From the NCBI GenBank assembly GCA_017450485.1, contig JAFSTN010000019.1, forward strand, positions 1-64,000: a stretch of DNA of 64,000 bases, read 5' to 3'. A program made the position numbers and the translations under genes. Origin of the DNA: Lachnospiraceae bacterium. Lineage in GTDB: Bacteria > Bacillota > Clostridia > Lachnospirales > Lachnospiraceae. A model generated the notes under the pieces. It was not told the origin of the DNA and made no database searches. It saw only the letters and a list, made by a program, of their open reading frames with translations. Positions 35,254 to 43,725 of the stretch are shown one piece after another; positions within the stretch are counted from its first letter, which is position 1; the number at the start of each line of letters is the position of its first letter.

Positions 35254-36383
35254 CTCAAGTCTCCCGTGTATCTCTTTCGAAGTTGGCCGCAGGCTCCGTC
35301 GATATCCTGCCCCAATTCTCTTCTAATAGTAACATTTATTCCCTGTTTTTCAAGTTTATTTTTGAACGCGCGCACCCCGTCATCGGCAGTCGGAGCGTAT
35401 CCGCGCCCGGTCACCGGATTGACCGGTATGAGGTTCACATGAGCCCCCGTCTGTCTGCACAGAGCGGCAAGCTTACGTGCGCACTCATCGGAATCGTTGG
35501 TATCCCTGACCAGCGCATACTCATAAGTGATCCTTCTGCCTGTCCTGTCAAAAAAGTACTTCGCCGCCTCGGTGATCTCGGCAATCGAATAGCGGTTGGC
35601 TATGGGCATCATGGTACGCCTGAGCTCATCCGTAGGTGCGTGCAGGGATATCGCGAGCGTTACTCCCATATCCTCATCGGCGAACTCCCTGATACGTTCG
35701 ATCAGGCCGCAGGTGGATACAGTGATATTACGCCGGCTCAGGTTATAGCCCTCCGGCGACGTCAGTATCCCGAGAAAGGTGATCAATGTGTCGTAATTAT
35801 CCATCGGTTCACCCATCCCCATGACAACCACATGGGATATGCGTTCATTGATATCGATCGTTATTCTATATATCTGATCCAGCATTTCCGCCGGAGTCAG
35901 GTTTCTGGTAAGTCCATCCATGGTAGATGCACAGAATCTGCATCCCATGCGGCACCCCACCTGTGAGCTGACGCAAACGGTATTGCCGTACTTATATCTC
36001 ATCAGGACGCTCTCTATGAGCTCACCATCAGGAAGTTCAAAGAGATATTTGCGCGTGCCGTCGCGTGACTCCCGGATGTCGACGGGGGCGAGATGAGTTA
36101 TGTCAGATAACTCCGGGCACGGTCTGTGTTGTGTTATGTCAACCTGGTGGTCCGACTCGGCAGACTCCCCGTAGCTGTCTTCTCCTGCTTCTCCGGCTGC
36201 CCCGGCAGTATCCTCACGAAGCTTCTCCTTCAGGGCCTTGGGGATATTCGACATATCATCCAGCGAGGCGACGCATTTCTCATGCATCCACTGATAGAGC
36301 TGCTTCGCACGGAAGGAAGGCTCCCCGAGAGAGGTAATGTATTCGGTTAATTCAGGCAATGTGTATGATTTGATGTCCCGCAT
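35250..36383 (-). CDS. rlmN: Dual-specificity 23S rRNA/tRNA adenine C2 methyltransferase
   Basis: A 377-residue radical SAM enzyme that methylates A2503 of 23S rRNA and A37 of tRNAs. The radical SAM cluster motif is CRMGCRFC, the glycine-rich motif is VVMGMGEPMDNYD, and the C-terminal catalytic Cys is in DIDGACGQLRKR. Between the N-terminal helical domain and the catalytic domain (about residues 58-103) there is an extra polar stretch with the repeated VDIT/SDIT/VDIR pattern, not usual for the family. It lies 77 bases downstream of rsmB. Confidence 0.94.
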   Translation of the reverse strand: MRDIKSYTLPELTEYITSLGEPSFRAKQLYQWMHEKCVASLDDMSNIPKALKEKLREDTAGAAGEAGEDSYGESAESDHQVDITQHRPCPELSDITHLAPVDIRESRDGTRKYLFELPDGELIESVLMRYKYGNTVCVSSQVGCRMGCRFCASTMDGLTRNLTPAEMLDQIYRITIDINERISHVVVMGMGEPMDNYDTLITFLGILTSPEGYNLSRRNITVSTCGLIERIREFADEDMGVTLAISLHAPTDELRRTMMPIANRYSIAEITEAAKYFFDRTGRRITYEYALVRDTNDSDECARKLAALCRQTGAHVNLIPVNPVTGRGYAPTADDGVRAFKNKLEKQGINVTIRRELGQDIDGACGQLRKRYTGDLR

Positions 36384-36460
36384 AGTCTCTATAAGGCGCT
36401 TACGTCAGCATATATCCGTTGCAGGTACGCTTGGATGTCTGCAAAAGGCATCCGGCTGCA

Positions 36461-37909
36461 TCAGTCGAGTGCAGAGGTACGTCGCGCCAGTACACATATA
36501 TAAAAGCCGTCCGACTTCCATGCATCCGGGAGAATCCGGAGGCCGTGGGTGGGTGCCGGAGCACCTGCGTGGTTCCGGACCGGCATCACAAAGTCACCTT
36601 CAGGCGGGGTAATGGCCGACCCGGCGAGTGCGTTCTCCGTGATATCGCGAAAACCGTACTTCTCCATTATATATGCCGCCTGATCCTCATTCTCCCTGCG
36701 TGATATCGTGCAGGTCGAGTATACGAGCTTTCCCCCGGGGCGTACATATCTGACCGCAGTGTCTATGATGCTCCGCTGAAGCCCGACCAGTGAATCAATA
36801 TCAGACGGCTTAAGGCGATATCGTATGTCACTCTTGTGTCCCAGGACTCCGAGTCCGGAACAGGGCACATCAGCAATGACGATATCGGCTTTTCCTTCCA
36901 TATCAGGGATAAATACCGTAGCATCATGAACTTCAGCAGTTATCATATCCTCCATATCCAGACGCCTGATGTTCTCTGTCATCCTGTCGCATCTGGATGC
37001 GGATATATCATAACTGTATACATGCGATGTCAGCAATCCTCCTGCCGGATCCGCACCTCTCTCTAGTTTACATAACTCGTCGGCAATATGCACACTCTTC
37101 CCGCCGGGAGCGGCGCACAGATCCATCACGATATCCCCGTGATGAACCCCCGCCAGTTCGCTGACCATCATGGATCCCGTGTCCTGTACAACGAAACTGC
37201 CGTCAGCATATCCGGCCATCTCCGAGACCGATCCTGTATTCTTCAGAAACATCCCATCCGGGATATGAGGATTAGGGCTTACTTCAATGCCTGCCTCAGT
37301 CCATGACGAGATCAGAGCCTGTCTGCGCTCACCGTCATCTATCCTGATCCTGACAGAGAGCCGCTTTTCTTCCATATATGATGCAAGGATGCTCTCTGCG
37401 CGGTCCGTCCCGTGCTCATCAGACAACTGACGCACTATCCACTCCGGACATGAGTACATCACAGACATATACCTGATGCGGTCATCTGTCTTCGAAGGAT
37501 ATCGTATGTTATCTTTATTCCGGGATATATTGCGGAGAACTCCGTTCACATAGCCTTTCAGTCCGCTTAATCCGCGGGCTGATGTCAGTTTCACGGCTTC
37601 GTTGCAGACTGCGGAATCAGGTACGGCATCCATCCAGATCAGCTGATAAACACTCATACGCAGAATCGCCCGGATCAAGGGCTTCATCCGGGATACGGGA
37701 GTTTTGGAATACTGATCCAGGATATAGTCTATCCTGAGACGGTACTCACTCGTTCCGTCCATGACTTTCTTATAGAAAGCTTTATCGCGCGGGTCTGTAT
37801 GATCGTATTTATCCAGTACTGCACTCTCTTCGACAGACAGATATGTATCCGTCCGTTCCATCTCGATCATCGAATCGACGATCAGAGCGCGTATATTGAT
37901 CTCATTCAT
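36461..37909 (-). CDS. rsmB: 16S rRNA m5C967 methyltransferase
   Basis: A protein of about 482 residues with an N-terminal NusB-like domain (LIVDSMIEMERTDTY ... KGYVNGVLRNISR) and a C-terminal methyltransferase domain with APGGKSVHIAD, DVPCSGLGVLGHKSDIRYR and YSTCTISRRENEDQ, the last containing a catalytic Cys. I prefer the ATG at 37909 over 37984, which would overlap fmt by 50 bases and add a non-homologous extension. A stretch after HIADEL appears inserted relative to the usual sequence. It is 25 bases downstream of fmt. Confidence 0.93.
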   Translation of the reverse strand: MNEINIRALIVDSMIEMERTDTYLSVEESAVLDKYDHTDPRDKAFYKKVMDGTSEYRLRIDYILDQYSKTPVSRMKPLIRAILRMSVYQLIWMDAVPDSAVCNEAVKLTSARGLSGLKGYVNGVLRNISRNKDNIRYPSKTDDRIRYMSVMYSCPEWIVRQLSDEHGTDRAESILASYMEEKRLSVRIRIDDGERRQALISSWTEAGIEVSPNPHIPDGMFLKNTGSVSEMAGYADGSFVVQDTGSMMVSELAGVHHGDIVMDLCAAPGGKSVHIADELCKLERGADPAGGLLTSHVYSYDISASRCDRMTENIRRLDMEDMITAEVHDATVFIPDMEGKADIVIADVPCSGLGVLGHKSDIRYRLKPSDIDSLVGLQRSIIDTAVRYVRPGGKLVYSTCTISRRENEDQAAYIMEKYGFRDITENALAGSAITPPEGDFVMPVRNHAGAPAPTHGLRILPDAWKSDGFYICVLARRTSALD

Positions 37910-37934
37910 ATTATCATCGGAATATGCGGCCCGG

Positions 37935-38915
37935 TCAGCTGAGTCTGTCCCCGGCCTCCATGTGCTGACCGAGAAGGAAATCACGCACGCTCATCCGCTT
38001 CTTGCCTTCGAGCTGAAGTTCATCTATGCGAAGTATCCCGTCTCCTGTGCTGACATATACGGATGATCTATCCGTGAATATCACCGTGCCGGGGTGTGAG
38101 ATGCGGTTACCAGTCTGTGTTATGTCAACCTTATTGGCGGTGATGACCGTAAGATCATCCACGCTCATGCAGGCCGTCTTCCACAATTTCAGCTGTTTAT
38201 CTTTATATGTCGTATATGCCCCGGGCCAGGGATCCATCCCCCGTACCTGACGCTCGATCTCCACGGCCGGTCTTGAGAAATCTATCTGCCCCATGCTTTT
38301 CTTAAGCATGCCCACATGGTCGGCACACGTTTCATCCTGAGGAATGGGTGTAAGCTTACCCTGCTCTATCAGTGGCAAAGCCCTCACTATCAGTTCGGCT
38401 CCGAGCACGGCGAGCTTGTCAAACAGCGAGCCTCCCGTATCATCCGCCGTGATCGGGATGCTCTCCTGTATCAGGATATCACCGGTATCCAGCCCCTCAT
38501 CCATCTGCATGATCGTAACACCGCTCTCCTTATCTCCCATCAGGATCGCATGCTGTATCGGAGATGCCCCGCGCAGATGCGGCAGCAATGACGCGTGTAT
38601 GTTCACACAGCCGAACCTCGGATAGTTAAGTACTTCCGCGGGCAATATCTGTCCAAAAGCGGCTACTACTATGATATCCGCCGGATAAGCGCTCAACTCC
38701 GCTATGGATTCGGGATCACGAAGTCTGACAGGCTGAAGCACAGGTATACCGTGTTCCACAGCCACTGCTTTGACGGGACTCGGGATCAGTTTATCACTCC
38801 TGCCTTTGGGTTTATCGGGCTGAGTAACTACCGCGGTCACCTCATATCCTGCATCTATGATGGCTTTCAGAGGTCCTACCGCGAAATCCGGTGTCCCCAT
38901 ATAGATTATCTTCAT
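37935..38915 (-). CDS. fmt: Methionyl-tRNA formyltransferase
   Basis: A 326-residue enzyme that formylates initiator Met-tRNA using 10-formyl-THF. It has MGTPDFAV, the loop TQPDKPKGRSDKL, VNIHASLLPHLRGASPIQ, and the catalytic Asp region LDTGDIL. The C-terminal OB-type domain contains a segment (VITANKVDITQTGNRISHP) that seems inserted. It lies 15 bases downstream of def, in the standard def-fmt order. Confidence 0.95.
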   Translation of the reverse strand: MKIIYMGTPDFAVGPLKAIIDAGYEVTAVVTQPDKPKGRSDKLIPSPVKAVAVEHGIPVLQPVRLRDPESIAELSAYPADIIVVAAFGQILPAEVLNYPRFGCVNIHASLLPHLRGASPIQHAILMGDKESGVTIMQMDEGLDTGDILIQESIPITADDTGGSLFDKLAVLGAELIVRALPLIEQGKLTPIPQDETCADHVGMLKKSMGQIDFSRPAVEIERQVRGMDPWPGAYTTYKDKQLKLWKTACMSVDDLTVITANKVDITQTGNRISHPGTVIFTDRSSVYVSTGDGILRIDELQLEGKKRMSVRDFLLGQHMEAGDRLS

Positions 38916-38930
38916 ATATTATTACGCTCG

Positions 38931-39464
38931 TTATTCTTCTGGGGTATCGGCATGATCATCCAATGCCGCGCTTCCGTCCTCATCATCAGTGTCTTCGCCG
39001 GCAGCGGCCACATTCATCAGCTCGCCTTCAACCTTTTCCACATACATATGGCCGTCCAGATGGTCCAGCTCATGAACTATGGCTCTGGCAAGCAGTTCCT
39101 CACCCTCGAGCTCGAACTCATTCATATCCGTGTCATAGGCTTTGACCTTCACATAGTTGGGTCTGGTCACGATACCGGTCTTGCCGGGCAGAGAAAGGCA
39201 CCCCTCGGCTCCGGTCTGCTCCCCTGACGTCTCCAGGATCTCGGGGTTGATAAGTACATGCGGATCCTCTCCGGTGGTGTCTATGACCACAACACGCTTA
39301 AGAATACCCACCTGCGGTGCGGCCAGTCCTACTCCGTTGGCCTCATACATGGTATCAAACATATCATCTATCAGTTCTTTTATTCGGGGTGTGACCTCTT
39401 TGATCTCCTTGCATCTCTTCTCAAGTACGGGGTCTCCCATTATACGTATATTTCTCAGTGCCAT
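38931..39464 (-). CDS. def: Peptide deformylase
   Basis: A 177-residue metalloenzyme removing the formyl group from nascent peptides. Motif 1 is GVGLAAPQVG, motif 2 EGCLSLPG and motif 3 HELDHLDGH, with the metal ligands Cys, His and His. The ATG at 39464 gives the usual N-terminus (MALRNIRIMGDPVLEK) and has an AAAGG Shine-Dalgarno. The upstream ATG at 39518 gives an unusual extension. The C-terminus has an extra acidic tail of about 25 residues. It is 83 bases downstream of priA. Confidence 0.95.
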   Translation of the reverse strand: MALRNIRIMGDPVLEKRCKEIKEVTPRIKELIDDMFDTMYEANGVGLAAPQVGILKRVVVIDTTGEDPHVLINPEILETSGEQTGAEGCLSLPGKTGIVTRPNYVKVKAYDTDMNEFELEGEELLARAIVHELDHLDGHMYVEKVEGELMNVAAAGEDTDDEDGSAALDDHADTPEE

Positions 39465-39547
39465 TTTTGCAACCTTTCTGCTGTATGCTGCCGTTTCAAT
39501 ATCTCCGGCCAAATGCACGCCGTAGCTTTAATATCATATCATGATAC

Positions 39548-41776
39548 CTAATCGAAATCAAAAAAGGTAAGTACCCGACGCGCCGGATGAGTCTGCATGT
39601 AGCTTTCTATAAGGTCCTTGATGCATACCAGCTCTTCCATATCCGTATGCTTGACATACAGAACATGCCGGTACTTATCGCGCAGCTTGATTATCGCCGC
39701 CGGAGCCGGACCGATGGAATATCCCTGTCCCGCAGCGCCTGCTATATGTTCATCGGCTATGGTCTTGTATGCGCCTGCTACGCCGAAACCTTCATCTTCA
39801 TCATCGGATACCACCATGATCTCGAGCAGATGACGAACCGGAGGATATGATGCGAGCGTCCTGAACTCTATCTCTTCATCATAGAAAGCACGATAATCCT
39901 GAGATGCCGCGGACACAATGCTGTAATGCTCCGGCTGGTAGGTCTGGATCACGACCTCCCCGGGATGTTCGCCACGTCCCGCTCTGCCGGCAGCCTGTGT
40001 CAGCAGCTGGAACGTCCTCTCTGCCGCGCGGTAATCCGATATCGACAGAGACATATCGGCTGCCAGTATCCCGACCAGCGTGACCAGCGGAAAATCATGC
40101 CCTTTGACTATCATCTGTGTACCGATCAGGATATCCGCATTATGATCCTTAAAGGTACGCAGGATCTCTTCCATACTTCCGCGCTCTTTCGTAGTATCGG
40201 CATCCATCCTGAGTACTCTCGACTGAGGATACATGCGTGCCACCTCGGTCTCTATCTGCTCCGTACCTACCCTGAATCCCGCTATGTACTTCGATCCACA
40301 CTCGGGACATGTCTTCGGCATGGGGGCGGTATGACCGCAGTAATGGCATACCAGCCTGCCTCCGCGATGCTCTGTCATGGACACGTCACAGTGGGGGCAT
40401 TTGACCACATGTCCGCAGCTCCGGCAGGAAACGAAACCGGCAACTCCGCGCCTGTTTATGAACAGCATGACCTGCTCGCCGCGGGACAGCTTCTCATCCA
40501 TCAGTTCCCGGAGTTTATCCGAGAAAACAGTCCTGTTCCCGCTCCTCAGTTCATCACGCAGATCTACGATATGTACCTGCGGCAGTGTGCCGCCTGTAAG
40601 CCTTTCATCCATGGTGAACAGAGTATAATCCCCACGCATGGCCTTGTAGTACGACTCCATCGAAGGTGTCGCCGATCCAAGCACCAGACTTGCTCCGCGG
40701 ACACCGGCTATATATTCCGCGCAGTTCACTGCCTTATATCTCGGGACATTCTCAGACCTGTAACTGGTCTCATGCTCCTCGTCTATGATGATGGCTCCCA
40801 ATCTCGTGAACGGCGTAAAAAGCGCGGATCTGGGGCCTATGATGACATCGATCTCTCCTCTTCTCGCTCTCAGATACTGATCATATCTCTCTCCCTGAGT
40901 CATGGAAGAGTTGACCACGCTGACTCTGTCACCGAATCTCTTATAGAATCTGAGCAGAGTCTGATATGTCAGCGATATTTCCGGTATCAGCACGATCACC
41001 TGAAACCCGCGCCTGACAGTCTCGTCGGCTATGCCGATATATACCTCGGTCTTGCCGCTCCCGGTAATGCCATGTATCAGGTATTTACCGGGGTTTCCGC
41101 GATCAAAGCTGTCTATAACGGTTGTTATTATCTCTTTCTGGCGGGGGCTCAATTCATACTGTGTGTGTGCCTGAGCATCGGTCACAACAGGATTCCTGTA
41201 GTACTCTGTCTCGGTCACTCGCAGGTAGCCCTTTTCCTCCAGGCTTCTGATGGTGGGCGAGGTGACACCCAGCTTATCTCTCACCAGCTCGTAAGGCAGA
41301 GTCGGCTCGCTCAGCAGTGCGGACAGCAGACGGAGCCTCGCAGTGTGATGCTTACGCTCGCATTCCTCTATAACGACACCGAGAGTTTCGCGATCCAGAG
41401 TCAGATCGACACGCTTATGCGTCTTCACCGTCATCTTCTTTTTCACCGGAATGACAGTCTTGAGGGCCTGGATCATGGTACCACCGTAGTGAGACCTCAT
41501 CCACCATGCCAGGGCGATCATATTTCCCTCGGCACCCATCTCGCCCGATCTGATCTCAATGATGCTCTTGAGCTTATCCTCGGGATAATCGGGAGTGTCC
41601 TTTAATTCGATACAGTAGCCGCTGATAACCTTGTTTGCACGGCCAAAAGGTACATTTACGCTGTCTCCGACGCGCAGAATACCGCGCAGCTCATCCGGAA
41701 CGGTATATTGGAACGGCCGATCAAGCTGCTCGTGTGAGATCTCTATGATAATGTCTGCATAAAGGGGGGCAGTCAT
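39548..41776 (-). CDS. priA: Primosomal protein N' (replication restart helicase)
   Basis: A 742-residue SF2 helicase that reloads the replisome at stalled forks. It has Walker A GITGSGKTEV, Walker B IIDEEHE, and a zinc-binding segment with eight Cys (CRSCGHVVKCPHC ... CHYCGH ... CPECG). The N-terminal DNA-binding region contains PFGRANKVISGYCI. It is the head of the priA-def-fmt-rsmB-rlmN-stp-prkC-rsgA run. The ATG lies 11 bases after the stop of the preceding small gene; the intervening bases are GTTAACATAAT, without a Shine-Dalgarno. Confidence 0.95.
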   Translation of the reverse strand: MTAPLYADIIIEISHEQLDRPFQYTVPDELRGILRVGDSVNVPFGRANKVISGYCIELKDTPDYPEDKLKSIIEIRSGEMGAEGNMIALAWWMRSHYGGTMIQALKTVIPVKKKMTVKTHKRVDLTLDRETLGVVIEECERKHHTARLRLLSALLSEPTLPYELVRDKLGVTSPTIRSLEEKGYLRVTETEYYRNPVVTDAQAHTQYELSPRQKEIITTVIDSFDRGNPGKYLIHGITGSGKTEVYIGIADETVRRGFQVIVLIPEISLTYQTLLRFYKRFGDRVSVVNSSMTQGERYDQYLRARRGEIDVIIGPRSALFTPFTRLGAIIIDEEHETSYRSENVPRYKAVNCAEYIAGVRGASLVLGSATPSMESYYKAMRGDYTLFTMDERLTGGTLPQVHIVDLRDELRSGNRTVFSDKLRELMDEKLSRGEQVMLFINRRGVAGFVSCRSCGHVVKCPHCDVSMTEHRGGRLVCHYCGHTAPMPKTCPECGSKYIAGFRVGTEQIETEVARMYPQSRVLRMDADTTKERGSMEEILRTFKDHNADILIGTQMIVKGHDFPLVTLVGILAADMSLSISDYRAAERTFQLLTQAAGRAGRGEHPGEVVIQTYQPEHYSIVSAASQDYRAFYDEEIEFRTLASYPPVRHLLEIMVVSDDEDEGFGVAGAYKTIADEHIAGAAGQGYSIGPAPAAIIKLRDKYRHVLYVKHTDMEELVCIKDLIESYMQTHPARRVLTFFDFD

Positions 41777-41787
41777 ATTATGTTAAC

Positions 41788-42003
41788 CTATGGGGCATCC
41801 AGATCTTCGGCAGTAAAGATCACACTGTCTTCTGCCACGGCATTCTGCTCGCCGGCTTCATCTATCATCTCATCATATCCCGTCAAAGCGGCAAACGGTG
41901 CAAACTGTGCTGCCCTGTCGGACCGGGACATATGCGGATGCTTAGTCGACACATGTCGCGGCATATCGATTATATCACTGTAATCAGGTTTCATCTCGTT
42001 CAT
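41788..42003 (-). CDS. Small conserved protein partnered with the SOS DNA polymerase
   Basis: A 71-residue protein with the strongly patterned segment YSDIIDMPRHVSTKHPHM then DRAAQFAPFAALTGYD, which I recognise as a recurring neighbour of Y-family polymerase genes in Clostridia. The function is unknown. The ATG at 42003 has a strong GGGAGG 11 bases upstream; the more upstream TTG at 42045 is less likely. It lies 60 bases after the polymerase gene, so it is probably induced together with it. Confidence 0.7.
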   Translation of the reverse strand: MNEMKPDYSDIIDMPRHVSTKHPHMSRSDRAAQFAPFAALTGYDEMIDEAGEQNAVAEDSVIFTAEDLDAP

Positions 42004-42063
42004 AGGATCAAATGCCTCCCGGTTTCGGTTTACATAACGCACCAACTCCCCGTCATCAGGGTG

Positions 42064-43608
42064 TCAGGCCTTATGCCCTCCCACCTGAGCGTTCCTGTCG
42101 CGGGCGGTAGCTCCCTCCTCGAAGTTCATCCCCTTGAGGATCGCATTCTTGCCGTATCGCTCCTTTATCGCCAGGACAGCTTCCTGCATGCGGCGTTCTT
42201 TCTCGATCGTCTCATCGTGCACCTTCTGTTCCTGCTGCATGGCCGCATAATCGGTAAACAGATCCAGCTGGACGAATTCCTCATCCTGCTTTCGGACCTC
42301 CTTTGCCTTTCTGTCCGTAAGTACACGGCAGGCAGCTATGGACATGCGTCTGGACAGCAGATTCGGGTCCGCTATCCTGTCAAAGAGCTCCATGGCCGCA
42401 TCTATGATGATCCGCCCCGATGAGGTGTATTCACCGAGATTAGCCGTGCCGTGGGCATGCTTGGGAACAAGTCTGCCGTAATAATCGGCCTTCACCTCGC
42501 CTGTATAGTTCTTACGACGATCGTCATCCTTCAGGTTGGCTATATCATACCCTATGGTCAGCACTATCTGATCGGTCATCAAACGCTTTCTCACCAGATC
42601 GAGTACCAGATTATCCGCCATCTCCTTCACTATCAGCCTGGTCTTGTCATGCGGATATGGCTCACTGAGGACCTGGCCCGTGCTGATCGAATTCGCCTCC
42701 GGGCGGTAAGCCTTGATATCAGCTATGGTCGCGTTCTCCCAGCCCCAGGCGTGATCGATGAGCAGCTCGGCATTGATGCCGAACATATCGTACAGCAGGT
42801 CTTCATTATAGTAATCCTGCGGTCCCCCAAGGGAACATCTGGCGACATCTCCCATGGTATACAGGCCCTGGGCCTCCAGCTTACGGGCATATCCCCGCCC
42901 CACACGCCAGAAATCCGTGATCGGTCTGTGCCCCCACAGCAGCCTGCGGTAGCTCATCTCATCGAGCTCGGCTATCCGCACACCGTATTCATCGGCATCC
43001 ATATGCTTCGCCTCGATATCCATGGCGATCTTCGCCAGGTACATATTCGTACCTATGCCGGCAGTCGCCGTGATCCCGGTCTGGCTGAGCACATCCCTGA
43101 TCATGGTGATCGCCAGCTCCCTCGCGGTCATATGGTATGTATCCAGGTAATGCGTGACATCGGCAAATATCTCGTCCACAGAGTAGACGTGTATATCCTC
43201 CGGAGCGACATACTTCATATATATATTGAAAATATTCGTCGAATACTCCATATAGAGCTTCATGCGCGGCGGGGCCGTGATATAGGAAAGCTCAAGCCCC
43301 GGATCGGAGTCAAGCTCATCGGCGTCATCGGATGAAGCATGGAAAACACCGCCCGGCGCCTTCATCCTGCGCAGGGCATTGACCTCACGGACCTTCTCGA
43401 CCACTTCAAAAAGTCTGGCACGCCCGGGTATGCCGTAGGCCTTGAGCGACGGCGTGACCGCCAGACATATGGTCTTCTCCGTACGGGTAGGGTCAGCCAC
43501 TACAAGGTTCGTCTTAAGAGGATCCAGTCCACGGTCACGACACTCCACGGAAGCATAGAAGCTCTTCAGATCTATGGCTATATATTGTCTATCTTCATTA
43601 TTCGACAT
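42064..43608 (-). CDS. Y-family (UmuC/DinB-like) translesion DNA polymerase
   Basis: A 514-residue lesion-bypass polymerase. Palm residues are in IAIDLKSFYASVEC (metal Asp) and YSVDEIFADV (the SxDE motif), followed by thumb and little-finger domains and an extended C-terminus typical of the clostridial UmuC-like group. The start at 43608 is set by the promoter, whose -10 box ends 6 bases before the ATG; an ATG at 43671 lies upstream of the promoter and is rejected. The spacer of the promoter holds a perfect SOS-type palindrome, so LexA should repress it. Confidence 0.9.
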   Translation of the reverse strand: MSNNEDRQYIAIDLKSFYASVECRDRGLDPLKTNLVVADPTRTEKTICLAVTPSLKAYGIPGRARLFEVVEKVREVNALRRMKAPGGVFHASSDDADELDSDPGLELSYITAPPRMKLYMEYSTNIFNIYMKYVAPEDIHVYSVDEIFADVTHYLDTYHMTARELAITMIRDVLSQTGITATAGIGTNMYLAKIAMDIEAKHMDADEYGVRIAELDEMSYRRLLWGHRPITDFWRVGRGYARKLEAQGLYTMGDVARCSLGGPQDYYNEDLLYDMFGINAELLIDHAWGWENATIADIKAYRPEANSISTGQVLSEPYPHDKTRLIVKEMADNLVLDLVRKRLMTDQIVLTIGYDIANLKDDDRRKNYTGEVKADYYGRLVPKHAHGTANLGEYTSSGRIIIDAAMELFDRIADPNLLSRRMSIAACRVLTDRKAKEVRKQDEEFVQLDLFTDYAAMQQEQKVHDETIEKERRMQEAVLAIKERYGKNAILKGMNFEEGATARDRNAQVGGHKA

Positions 43609-43614
43609 AGAGTA

Positions 43615-43643
43615 ATTATATCGGGGAACATATGTTCTGTCAA
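43615..43643 (-). promoter_or_regulatory. Consensus sigmaA promoter of the polymerase gene
   Basis: On the minus strand there is a perfect -35 TTGACA (43638-43643), a 17-base spacer and a perfect -10 TATAAT (43615-43620). The ATG follows after 6 bases, implying a leaderless transcript. Confidence 0.85.
43626..43637. promoter_or_regulatory. LexA (SOS) box
   Basis: The perfect palindrome GAACATATGTTC lies wholly in the spacer between -35 and -10. It matches the Gram-positive SOS consensus GAACRNRYGTTC. The gene controlled is a Y-family polymerase, a classic SOS target. Confidence 0.85.
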
Positions 43644-43672
43644 GATGTGCCCGCACGCTCTCCATACGCAAA

Positions 43673-43702
43673 AAACCTGCGGGGATCGCTCCTCGCAGGT
43701 TT
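43673..43702 (-). terminator. Rho-independent terminator of the PAP2 gene
   Basis: A 13-bp stem (AAACCTGCGGGGA / TCCTCGCAGGTTT, one G-T pair) with loop TCGC, followed on the minus strand by TTT and then GCG. It lies 24 bases after the PAP2 stop and directly upstream of the polymerase promoter. Confidence 0.85.
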
Positions 43703-43725
43703 CATCAGGCATTTGGTCATATATA

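Noticed and set aside
39926-41605. Long plus-strand open frame (about 560 codons) opposite priA.
   Set aside because: priA motifs on the minus strand are complete; the antisense translation shows no domain and is low in normal composition.
43609-43671. Longer form of the Y-family polymerase starting at 43671.
   Set aside because: The added residues lie across the promoter and SOS box and do not resemble polymerase N-termini.
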